Origin: JAGYLJ01 sp964383545
GTDB lineage: Bacteria; Patescibacteriota; Minisyncoccia; Phycocordibacterales; UBA12079
NCBI GenBank assembly: GCA_964383545.1
Contig: CAYLHD010000001.1
Location: forward strand, 10,272 to 74,271
DNA: 64,000 nucleotides
Direction of reading: 5' to 3'
In this document: one piece after another, positions 47,503 to 54,223 of the stretch
How positions within the stretch are numbered: position 1 is the first letter of the stretch
Layout of the letters: each line of letters starts with the position of its first letter
Notes under the pieces: model-generated
What the model was told of the DNA's origin: nothing
The model's database searches: none
Seen by the model: only the letters and a program-made list of their open reading frames with translations
Translations under genes and position numbers: made by a program

Positions 47503-48255
47503 ATGAAAACAAAAGCGATTATAGCGATGTTGACGGGGTTGTTGGCGGCGACGGGAGTCGTGGGTTATAAAATTGTGAAAGTTAAAAATTTTGGAGGGAT
47601 AGAAGAAAATTTACATAAAGTGGTGGAAGTAATTGATGGAGATACTTTTGTGGTGGCCGGAGTTGAAGGAGAAGAAGATTCTGATCTGTCGGTGAGGATT
47701 TTGAATATTGCAGCTCCTGATAAAAATGAATGTTATTTTGAAGAATCAAAGAAAGCTTTGAAAGATTTGATTGAAGGGAAGGAGGTGAAGTTAAGAAAAG
47801 ATGTTTCGGGTGTAGATAAGTTTGGACGATTATTAAGACATGTTTTCTTGCCTTCTGAAACAGAAAAGGAAGATGATATGTTTGTGGCACAATATATGGT
47901 AGAAAATGGTTTTGCTAAAGCTATTCCAGTGGTACCTGATTTCGAATATAAAAGATATTTAGCTCAAAGAGAGAATGTTGCGATTTCTGGGAAATTAGGG
48001 GTGTGGGGAAATTGCCAAGAGGACTTACCAAAATATTTTGGAGACGTGACTGATATGCAGATTGAAGATCCTGAGTGTATTATTAAAGGAAATATTTCGA
48101 CAGAGAATCCGACTAAATTTTATTTTCTACCAAATTGTGCTCCCTATTCTCAAATAAAAATTGATGCAGAAAGAGGGGAACGGTATTTTTGTTCAGAAGA
48201 AGAAGCCGAAGAGGCTGGTTTTACTAAATCGGCGACTTGCGGGACTGCTTACTAG
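47503..48255 (+). CDS. Thermonuclease (SNase-like) with anchor and C-terminal cysteine motif
   Basis: A 250-residue secreted or anchored nuclease. MKTKAIIAMLTGLLAATGVVG is a hydrophobic N-terminus; the SNase domain follows (VVEVIDGDTFVV, VRILNIAAPD, DKFGRLLRHVF). The usual DTPE catalytic stretch reads AAPDKNE, so activity needs checking. The C-terminal part (IKGNISTENPTKFYFLPNC ... GERYFCSEEEAEEAGF) is a small cysteine module often attached to bacterial SNases. Extracellular nuclease activity would suit nucleotide scavenging by an episymbiont, which is inference. Confidence 0.87.
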   Translation: MKTKAIIAMLTGLLAATGVVGYKIVKVKNFGGIEENLHKVVEVIDGDTFVVAGVEGEEDSDLSVRILNIAAPDKNECYFEESKKALKDLIEGKEVKLRKDVSGVDKFGRLLRHVFLPSETEKEDDMFVAQYMVENGFAKAIPVVPDFEYKRYLAQRENVAISGKLGVWGNCQEDLPKYFGDVTDMQIEDPECIIKGNISTENPTKFYFLPNCAPYSQIKIDAERGERYFCSEEEAEEAGFTKSATCGTAY

Positions 48256-48333
48256 AATTTTGTATAAATAGTGGTTTTTATGCTTAATTACTATAGAATG
48301 CGGTGGATTTTATAGGGAATCTGGTTGTTGAGT

Positions 48334-48362
48334 AAAAACAGGGGTCGGACCCCTGTTTTTAT
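48334..48362. terminator. GGGGTCGGACCCC terminator, copy 1
   Basis: AAAAACAGGGGTC-GGACCCCTGTTTTT, almost the same as at 50472-50497. Confidence 0.9.
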
Positions 48363-48388
48363 TTTGAATAATTTTTTGTTTAATGTGT

Positions 48389-48394
48389 TAAGAT
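48389..48394 (+). promoter_or_regulatory. Leaderless-type -10
   Basis: TAAGAT seven bases before the ATG at 48402. Confidence 0.45.
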
Positions 48395-48401
48395 ATTTTT
48401 A

Positions 48402-49517
48402 ATGGCAATTGGTACTAAGTTTATAAAAAGAACAAAACGAAGGTTTTATAAAAGAGTTCAGAAAATTAAGAGTTGGGTTGAGAGAAATGAAAAGTACCTG
48501 TCAATTAGTTTCTTTTCTTTAGGTTTGATTGTTGACAGGTTAACCTTGACCAGAGTTGATCTTCTTTTTGATAATCTAGTTTTGATTACTTATTTATGTT
48601 TAGCTGTCCTGGGAATAGTATTACTTTATACCGCACAGGTAAAAAAGAAGAAACAACCCTATCTTTGGGTGGTAAGAATCTCTGAGTACGTTCCTTTCCT
48701 TATGCAGTATGCTTTTGGAGGTTTGTTTAGTGGTTTTATTATTTTTTATACTAAAAGTTCTTCGTGGGCGACTAGTTGGATTTTCCTTTTCATTCTTATT
48801 GCTTTTTATATAGGGAATGAAAGGTTTAGAAAGAATTATAAGAAAGTGGACTTTCAAATAAATATTTTATTTGTAGCTATTTTTTCATTTATGATATTTT
48901 TTGTTCCGGTGGTCTTGAAAAAGATGGGAATGGGAATTTTTATCCTAAGTGGAATTTTAAGTGTGCTTTTAATTTATTTATTGGTTTATTCCTTATCTTA
49001 TTTTATTGCTGAGATCAAACCAAAAAGAGAGAGAAAAATTACAAAAAATATTTTGGGTGTTTTCCTTTTATTTAATATACTTTATTTTTTAAATGTTATT
49101 CCACCCATTCCACTGTCTTTAAAAGAAATTGGTATCTATGAATCTGTAACAAGGAATTCTGCTGGTGAGTATCTTTTAGTAGAGAAGGAATTACCTTGGT
49201 ATTCTTTTGGTAATTATTTTTTAAGAATTCCTGAAGGTGGAGTTTATGTTTATCAATCCATTTTTGCTCCCACTCGTTTAAGTACTGATATCTATAACAA
49301 TTGGCAGAGATTTGATGTAGATAAACGACGCTGGGTATCATTGAGTGAAGTTCACTTTCCTTTAATAGGTGGTCGGGATGAAGGTTATAGAGGTTATTCT
49401 TTTATGATGAATATTACCGAAGGTTTGTGGAGGGTCGATGTTAAAACTAAAGAGGGATTAGTGGTAGGGAGAATAAAATTTAAAGTAGTGGAAGAAAATC
49501 AGATTGATGCTATTTGA
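48402..49517 (+). CDS. Polytopic membrane protein with C-terminal DUF2914 domain
   Basis: A 371-residue protein with a basic N-terminus, about eight transmembrane segments between residues ~35 and ~245, and an extracellular beta-rich domain at the end. The last ~70 residues (NNWQRFDVDKRRWVSLSEVHF, EGLWRVDVKTKEGLVVGRIKF) fit DUF2914, which occurs in envelope proteins of many Gram-negative and Patescibacterial genomes. Function unknown. Confidence 0.8.
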   Translation: MAIGTKFIKRTKRRFYKRVQKIKSWVERNEKYLSISFFSLGLIVDRLTLTRVDLLFDNLVLITYLCLAVLGIVLLYTAQVKKKKQPYLWVVRISEYVPFLMQYAFGGLFSGFIIFYTKSSSWATSWIFLFILIAFYIGNERFRKNYKKVDFQINILFVAIFSFMIFFVPVVLKKMGMGIFILSGILSVLLIYLLVYSLSYFIAEIKPKRERKITKNILGVFLLFNILYFLNVIPPIPLSLKEIGIYESVTRNSAGEYLLVEKELPWYSFGNYFLRIPEGGVYVYQSIFAPTRLSTDIYNNWQRFDVDKRRWVSLSEVHFPLIGGRDEGYRGYSFMMNITEGLWRVDVKTKEGLVVGRIKFKVVEENQIDAI

Positions 49518-49553
49518 CAATATTGTAAAAAAACTGTTTCTTAAAATAAGCCA

Positions 49554-49584
49554 TTGACTTTATTTTAGGTTCTGATAATATAGT
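49554..49584 (+). promoter_or_regulatory. Promoter of the small RNA
   Basis: TTGACT (49554-49559) and TAATATAGT (49576-49584). Confidence 0.6.
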
Positions 49585-49587
49585 AAT

Positions 49588-49655
49588 CGTACTTGATTTG
49601 TAGCTTGCTATAAATTAAGTACATTGAAAAACATCGCCTTCGGGTGGTGTTTTTC
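49588..49655 (+). ncRNA. Candidate small RNA of about 70 bases
   Basis: Between a good promoter and a terminator (ACATCGCC-TTCG-GGTGGTGT, then T run, 49630-49655) lies a hairpin GTACTTGATTT...AAATTAAGTAC (49589-49622) with loop GTAGCTTGCTAT. No open frame. The layout is that of an independent sRNA; target unknown. Confidence 0.5.
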
Positions 49656-49701
49656 ATTTGTATTTGTAGGAGAAGTCTTTTGTGTTAAAATTAAATTAAA
49701 G

Positions 49702-49749
49702 TTACTAAGTTACTAAGTTACTAAGTTAATAAGTTAATAAGTTAATAAA
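49702..49749. repeat. 8-bp tandem repeats
   Basis: Three copies of GTTACTAA followed by three of GTTAATAA just upstream of the gene at 49766. The array could change length by slippage. Confidence 0.85.
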
Positions 49750-49765
49750 ATAATAAAAAACTAAA

Positions 49766-49990
49766 ATGTTAAAAAATATGTTAATGAAGAAGATGTTGAA
49801 ATCTCAGCTAAAAGGTGTACCCGAAGCAGAGCAGGAAAAGATTTTAAAAGTGGTAAGTGAAAATCCAGAGTTGTTTGCTAAGATTGCCAAAGAAATTCAA
49901 GAGAAGATAAAAGGTGGGGCTGATCAGATGTCTGCTTCCATGGAAGTGATGGGTAAGTATCAGAATGAATTAAAAGGGATTCTAGGTTAA
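49766..49990 (+). CDS. Hypothetical small helical protein
   Basis: A 74-residue Lys/Glu/Met-rich protein (MLKNMLMKKMLKSQLKGVPEAE, ENPELFAKIAKEIQEKIKGG, QNELKGIL). Helical throughout with no membrane segment. The family is not recognised. Confidence 0.6.
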   Translation: MLKNMLMKKMLKSQLKGVPEAEQEKILKVVSENPELFAKIAKEIQEKIKGGADQMSASMEVMGKYQNELKGILG

Positions 49991-50003
49991 TTCTATGATA
50001 GGA

Positions 50004-50032
50004 TTGGCTGTTTTGTTTGGTTGTGTTATATT
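50004..50032 (+). promoter_or_regulatory. Sigma70-type promoter of micropeptide B
   Basis: TTGGCT, exactly 17 bases, TATATT. Confidence 0.6.
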
Positions 50033-50084
50033 AATTTTAGTAATGTTCTTATTTCTAAAATAGAAGATAAAGGAGGTGATTTTA

Positions 50085-50159
50085 ATGAAGTATTCTTACG
50101 AGAGTCCTGAAGATGAAAAAACAGAAGAGAAAACTGAAGAAAAGCCCTCTGATAAGTAA
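50085..50159 (+). CDS. SD-led acidic micropeptide B (24 residues)
   Basis: AAAGGAGGTGATTTTA precedes the ATG. The peptide is MKYSYESPEDEKTEEK followed by TEEKPSDK. Its own promoter and a terminator (AGCTCTCCCAA/GGGGGAGTT, 50165-50193) make it a complete small gene with the same architecture as micropeptide A. Confidence 0.6.
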   Translation: MKYSYESPEDEKTEEKTEEKPSDK

Positions 50160-50164
50160 CCTAT

Positions 50165-50200
50165 AGCTCTCCCAAGATTTTTTTTGGGGGAGTTGATTTT
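50165..50200 (+). terminator. Intrinsic terminator
   Basis: CTCTCCC and GGGGGAG around an AAGATTTTTTTT loop, then T-rich sequence. Confidence 0.7.
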
Positions 50201-50308
50201 TATTAAAATAACTAGTTATAAGATATCCAGAGTTTAGATTGACGAATTGATTTCAACTATTTATAATCTATAAATCTTTTATAAGTTTAATATAAAAAAG
50301 ATAAAAAC

Positions 50309-50440
50309 ATGGATGATGAATTTGATGATTCTGTGGAAGATGACGACGTAGAACTTGATGATGAGTTAGACGACGAAGATGATTTTTTTGAAGACGATGA
50401 GGAGGGTGAAGATGACGAAGATGATGAAGACGATGAGTAA
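50309..50440 (+). CDS. Hyperacidic 43-residue protein
   Basis: MDDEFDDSVEDDDVELDDEL followed by further Asp/Glu runs; over 30 of 43 residues are Asp or Glu. No Shine-Dalgarno sequence. Low complexity can arise by slippage, but the ATG-to-TAA frame is intact, GAT/GAC and GAA/GAG alternate as in coding sequence, and a terminator follows. Roles such as DNA mimicry or binding of basic proteins are speculation. Confidence 0.5.
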   Translation: MDDEFDDSVEDDDVELDDELDDEDDFFEDDEEGEDDEDDEDDE

Positions 50441-50471
50441 TAATTAATTTATTATTTGTTTGTGAAGAATG

Positions 50472-50497
50472 TAGGGGTCGGACCCCTGTGTTTTTTT
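50472..50497. terminator. GGGGTCGGACCCC terminator, copy 2
   Basis: GTAGGGGTC-GGACCCCTGTG and T run, as at 48334. Confidence 0.85.
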
Positions 50498-50581
50498 ATA
50501 CAGTGAATTTTTTTATTTTATGGTAAAATCTGGTTAGAATAGTTTTAATTAAAGATTATTAAAAGTTAATTACTCAAATCT

Positions 50582-51589
50582 ATGAAAATTTTATTTTTTT
50601 ATAATGAAGAATGGGAGAAAGATTATTTTAGTCAAAAAATTAATGATGATTTTGAAATTGAATTTTTAAAAGGCAGAATACAAGATCATTCTGATTTTGA
50701 GGATAATAAGGTTGAGATATTGTCTGTCTTTGTTGGATCTCATGTAGATGCTTTTGTTTTAGATAAATTTCCTAACCTAAAGTGTATTACGACTCGATCA
50801 ACTGGTTTTGACCATATTGATATTGAAGAAGCTAAGAAAAGGGGTATTGCAGTTTTGAATGTTCCTACCTATGGTTCTGTGACTGTGGCTGAGTTTGCTT
50901 TTGCTTTGTTGTTATCAGTATCACGAAAAATCTTTCCTGCTTATGAACAGGTTCTTAACCGTGGTGATTTTGAAAAAAAAGGTTTAAGAGGTTTTGATTT
51001 AAATGGAAAAGTTTTGGGGGTAGTAGGGACAGGTAATATTGGACAAAATGTTATAAGAATGGGAAATGGTTTTGGAATGAAAGTAATTGCCTTTGATACT
51101 TGTCGAAATGATGAACTTGCTAAGGAGAATAATTTTGAATATGTGGAGTTTGATGATTTATTAAAAATATCTGATGTTGTAACTTTACACGTTCCCTATA
51201 ATCCACATACTCGTCATCTTCTTAATAAGGATAACTTTGGAAAGATGAAGGAAAGTGTTGTTATTATTAATACCTCTCGGGGAGGTGTTATTGAGACAGA
51301 GGCTTTAGTAGAAGCTTTAAAGGATGATCGAGTGGCTGGGGCAGGTTTGGATGTTTTGGAGGCTGAAATTTATATGGGTAAAGAACTTGATTCGTTGAAT
51401 AAAGAAAATGCTAGTGATGAAGATTTAGATACTGTGTTGCACAATCAATATTTAATTGATCATCCAAATGTTATTATTACTCCGCATAACGCTTTTAACA
51501 CCCAAGAAGCGATTGAGAGAATTTTTGATGTAACGGTTGAAAATATAAAAAGTTTTGGGGAAGGAGAGGTTGTAAATGAAGTTAAATAA
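50582..51589 (+). CDS. D-2-hydroxyacid dehydrogenase (D-lactate dehydrogenase-like)
   Basis: A 335-residue NAD-dependent enzyme. GVVGTGNIGQNVIRMGNGFG is the NAD fold, NTSRGGVIETEAL holds the substrate arginine, LDVLEAE the glutamate and ITPHNAFNTQEA the catalytic histidine. The N-terminal catalytic domain has TRSTGFDHIDIEEA. It probably reduces pyruvate to D-lactate to regenerate NAD+ during fermentation, in line with the lower glycolytic enzymes in this window. Confidence 0.92.
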   Translation: MKILFFYNEEWEKDYFSQKINDDFEIEFLKGRIQDHSDFEDNKVEILSVFVGSHVDAFVLDKFPNLKCITTRSTGFDHIDIEEAKKRGIAVLNVPTYGSVTVAEFAFALLLSVSRKIFPAYEQVLNRGDFEKKGLRGFDLNGKVLGVVGTGNIGQNVIRMGNGFGMKVIAFDTCRNDELAKENNFEYVEFDDLLKISDVVTLHVPYNPHTRHLLNKDNFGKMKESVVIINTSRGGVIETEALVEALKDDRVAGAGLDVLEAEIYMGKELDSLNKENASDEDLDTVLHNQYLIDHPNVIITPHNAFNTQEAIERIFDVTVENIKSFGEGEVVNEVK

Positions 51590-51699
51590 AGTTTTACTTT
51601 AATTCTTTCACTTGGGCTCCGATTCTAAATCTGTTCGGGTCGAACTAGGTGAGTCTGTTTAGGTTTTTGTGTTTGTGTAGGTTAATATTTAAAATAAAT

Positions 51700-52083
51700 A
51701 TGAAAGATTTTGATAATTGGAATAAAAATAAAAAAGAGATAGATGAAATTAGCCTTAATAAGAACTTTTCTGAAAGAGATGTTTGGTTTATAAAAATGGG
51801 ACTTAATGTTGGTTTTGAACAAGACGGAAAAGGCGAAGAATATTTAAGACCTGTTTTAATTTTGAAGAAATTTAATAAAACTGTTTTTCTAGGAATTCCT
51901 TTAACTAAAGTTGGAAAAAAATTACCTTTTTATCATACTTTTAAGTTTAAAGGTGAAAATAGTACAGCTATTCTTTCACAGGTTCGTTTATTTGATACAA
52001 AAAGATTAAAGTTTCGTTATGGTAAAGTAAGTAAGTTTGATTTTAAAGGAGTAAAAGAAAAACTTATTGAATTGATTCAATAA
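51700..52083 (+). CDS. PemK/MazF-like mRNA interferase toxin, no antitoxin seen
   Basis: A 127-residue protein with the MazF SH3-like barrel: VWFIKMGLNVGFEQDGKG, LRPVLILKKFNKTVFLGIPL, STAILSQVRLFDTKRL. MazF-type proteins cleave mRNA at short motifs. The N-terminal ~25 residues (KDFDNWNKNKKEIDEIS) are an extension seen in Patescibacterial homologues. No antitoxin gene is visible on either side. The ATG at 51700 is preferred to an upstream TTG. Confidence 0.8.
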   Translation: MKDFDNWNKNKKEIDEISLNKNFSERDVWFIKMGLNVGFEQDGKGEEYLRPVLILKKFNKTVFLGIPLTKVGKKLPFYHTFKFKGENSTAILSQVRLFDTKRLKFRYGKVSKFDFKGVKEKLIELIQ

Positions 52084-52184
52084 GTTTTTCTTAGTTTATA
52101 CTCCTCAAAATGAGGAGGGCTCCTATGTGGAGATTTGTACTTATAAGTATAAACACAAAAATATATAATGCAAGTTAAAATAAT

Positions 52185-53108
52185 ATGATAAAAATAATAA
52201 CACATAACGGGGGTTTCCATGCAGATGATGTGTTTGCTGTGTCGACAATTAAATTATGGTTAGAAAAAAATGAACCTAAAAATGTTTTTGGTAAAACAAA
52301 AGTTGAAGTTATAAGGACTAGAGATATGGAAATAATTTCAAAAGGAGATTTTGTTGTTGATGTCGGAGGAGATTATGATCCTGCTAAGAAAATTTTTGAT
52401 CATCACCAAGCAGGTGGTGCTGGGGAGCGTACCAATGGAATTCCTTATTCTTCGTTTGGGTTAGTGTGGAAAGAATACGGAGAACAAATTTGTGGTTCTC
52501 GAGAGATAGCTGATGTTATTGATCAAAGGATTGTTCAACCAATAGATGCTACGGATAATGGTGTAGATTTGTGTAAATTGATTTATCCAGATGTACAACC
52601 ATATTCTATTTCTAATTTAATTGGCCTTTGTAATTTTATTCCTAATAAAGACAAAAAGGGAAGTCTTGATGGAAATTTTTTAAAAGCCACGATTTTAGCT
52701 AAAGATATTTTAGAAAAAGAAATTGAGATGTCTCAAATAGAGGTTGAAGAAAAGAAGTATGTTGAAGAGGTTTATGACCAATCGGAGGACAAAAGAATAA
52801 TTGTTTTGGAAAAAGATGTAAGTGATGATTCTTGGGGTTCTATTTTATCTAAATATGATGAACCTCTTTATATAGTTAAACCAGATGGGAAGAGTCAAAA
52901 TTGGAAATTAAAAACTGTGAGAGAAGATACAACTTCTTTTAAGAGTAGAAAAGATTTACCTTCAAGTTGGGCAGGGAAAACTGGTTCAGATTTAGTTAAA
53001 ATTACTGGAATAGAAGGATCGATTTTTTGCCATAATAAAAGATTTATTGTGATAGCACATACTAAAGAGGGGGCTATTAAGTTGGCTCAGTTGGCTGTAG
53101 AAAATTAA
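52185..53108 (+). CDS. MYG1/UPF0160 family metal-dependent hydrolase (DHH-like)
   Basis: A 307-residue protein starting IITHNGGFHADDVFAVSTI with the DHH-like metal-binding pattern HADD, DVGGDYDPAKKIFDHHQAGG and YSSFGLVWKEYG. Human MYG1 is a 3'-5' RNA exonuclease; bacterial members are little studied. Intact and monocistronic. Confidence 0.9.
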   Translation: MIKIITHNGGFHADDVFAVSTIKLWLEKNEPKNVFGKTKVEVIRTRDMEIISKGDFVVDVGGDYDPAKKIFDHHQAGGAGERTNGIPYSSFGLVWKEYGEQICGSREIADVIDQRIVQPIDATDNGVDLCKLIYPDVQPYSISNLIGLCNFIPNKDKKGSLDGNFLKATILAKDILEKEIEMSQIEVEEKKYVEEVYDQSEDKRIIVLEKDVSDDSWGSILSKYDEPLYIVKPDGKSQNWKLKTVREDTTSFKSRKDLPSSWAGKTGSDLVKITGIEGSIFCHNKRFIVIAHTKEGAIKLAQLAVEN

Positions 53109-53145
53109 AAAATTTAACGTTGATATTAAATTTTAGAAAAAAATA

Positions 53146-53180
53146 ACCCACTGATCAGTTAAAAACTAATCAGTGGGCTT
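53146..53180. terminator. Bidirectional terminator between convergent genes
   Basis: CCCACTGATCAGTT and AACTAATCAGTGGG with one internal mismatch. Confidence 0.85.
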
Positions 53181-53242
53181 GATAACTAAAGGACAAGACA
53201 TTTTTCTTCTTTTTTTTTACCCCCTTACTTTTGGGCAATGGT

Positions 53243-53920
53243 TTACGTGCTTTTGAGTTCTGTGATTTTCTGAGCTAGTATTCTTCCAATTTCAGCCATT
53301 ATTTCATTTTGGCTGGGGTTACTTCCCCCTAGGCCGATGACCACCTCGGTGATGGAGCTGAAGATGATTTGGTTAGACTGGAGTTCGAAGATAAGAATCT
53401 TTCCCTTGAGGTTATTAGAATTTCGGCGAAAAGACCACAGTCTCATGTTTATCTTACTACCGAGATCTTCGAAGGCGACGATGGCTTCTGAATCTGTTTG
53501 TTCACAGGCTTTTCGGAAGGCTTCAAGTTTCTCTTCGTGGGTAAAGCTATCAAGTCTTTGATTGAAGCCTAATTCGTCCAGTACCCTGATTACTTTTGAA
53601 GGGGTGGCAATGGAATCAAAGGTTTCCAACTTTTGAAGCTCGCTGGCCACAACAACCATTCCTTCCTCCGGCCAAATGGCTAATTTGGAGATTTTAGCGA
53701 GAACCAGTTTATTCTGTGCTGGTATCTCGTTTTCTCCGATGATCATTTCAATTTTACCATCGGTTGACCTTTGCACCTCCTTTGTTACAGATTTAGCGAA
53801 CAAAGCCGCCTGAGCTGCCGTCACTAACGGGATAGCCGCCATACATCCACTGAGTGTGATGATGGATCCCAAAAGAACCAAACCTGTTAATAATTTAAAA
53901 AACAAAGATTTTTTTTCCAT
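53243..53920 (-). CDS. Lipoprotein of unknown function, G+C-rich codons
   Basis: A 225-residue lipoprotein: LLTGLVLLGSIITLSGC has lipobox LSGC, followed by MAAIPLVTAAQAALFAKS. The mature part contains EGMVVVASELQKLETFD, RVLDELGFNQRLDSFTHEEK and a C-terminal QNEIMAEIGRILAQKI helix; it loosely resembles envelope-stress lipoproteins but no family is assigned. AAAAGGGGG precedes the ATG. Codon choice is unlike the neighbouring leaderless genes. Confidence 0.75.
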   Translation of the reverse strand: MEKKSLFFKLLTGLVLLGSIITLSGCMAAIPLVTAAQAALFAKSVTKEVQRSTDGKIEMIIGENEIPAQNKLVLAKISKLAIWPEEGMVVVASELQKLETFDSIATPSKVIRVLDELGFNQRLDSFTHEEKLEAFRKACEQTDSEAIVAFEDLGSKINMRLWSFRRNSNNLKGKILIFELQSNQIIFSSITEVVIGLGGSNPSQNEIMAEIGRILAQKITELKST

Positions 53921-54223
53921 GATGTACCCCCTTTTTAGTTTTTATGAAGCTAAAATTTTAGTATTTAAAATTAAGAAAAACAGATGGTTTTTTAACGCCT
54001 CCTTTTTTAGATATTTTGTCCTTTTGAATTAACAAAGAACAAGGTTACTTCTATTGAATAGAGTACCAAAAGACTTGCAAAAAGCAAGCATTTGTTGTCT
54101 AAGAGTGTTGCTTGCCAATTATTATTAGTGTATAGTAATTGATAATTGAAGGAAATAAATTGTTCCTTATATAAAGAGGGGCTTTTTAATTTAAAGATTA
54201 ATAACCTAATTACAATCTGAATC
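53921..54223. other. Upstream region of fusA
   Basis: About 300 bases without a gene. It contains two inverted copies of CTTGC (ACTTGC-AAAAA-GCAAG, then GTTGCTTGCC), the hairpin GGAAATAAATTGTTCC, and a likely promoter GTGTATAGTAATTG around 54128. Confidence 0.5.
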
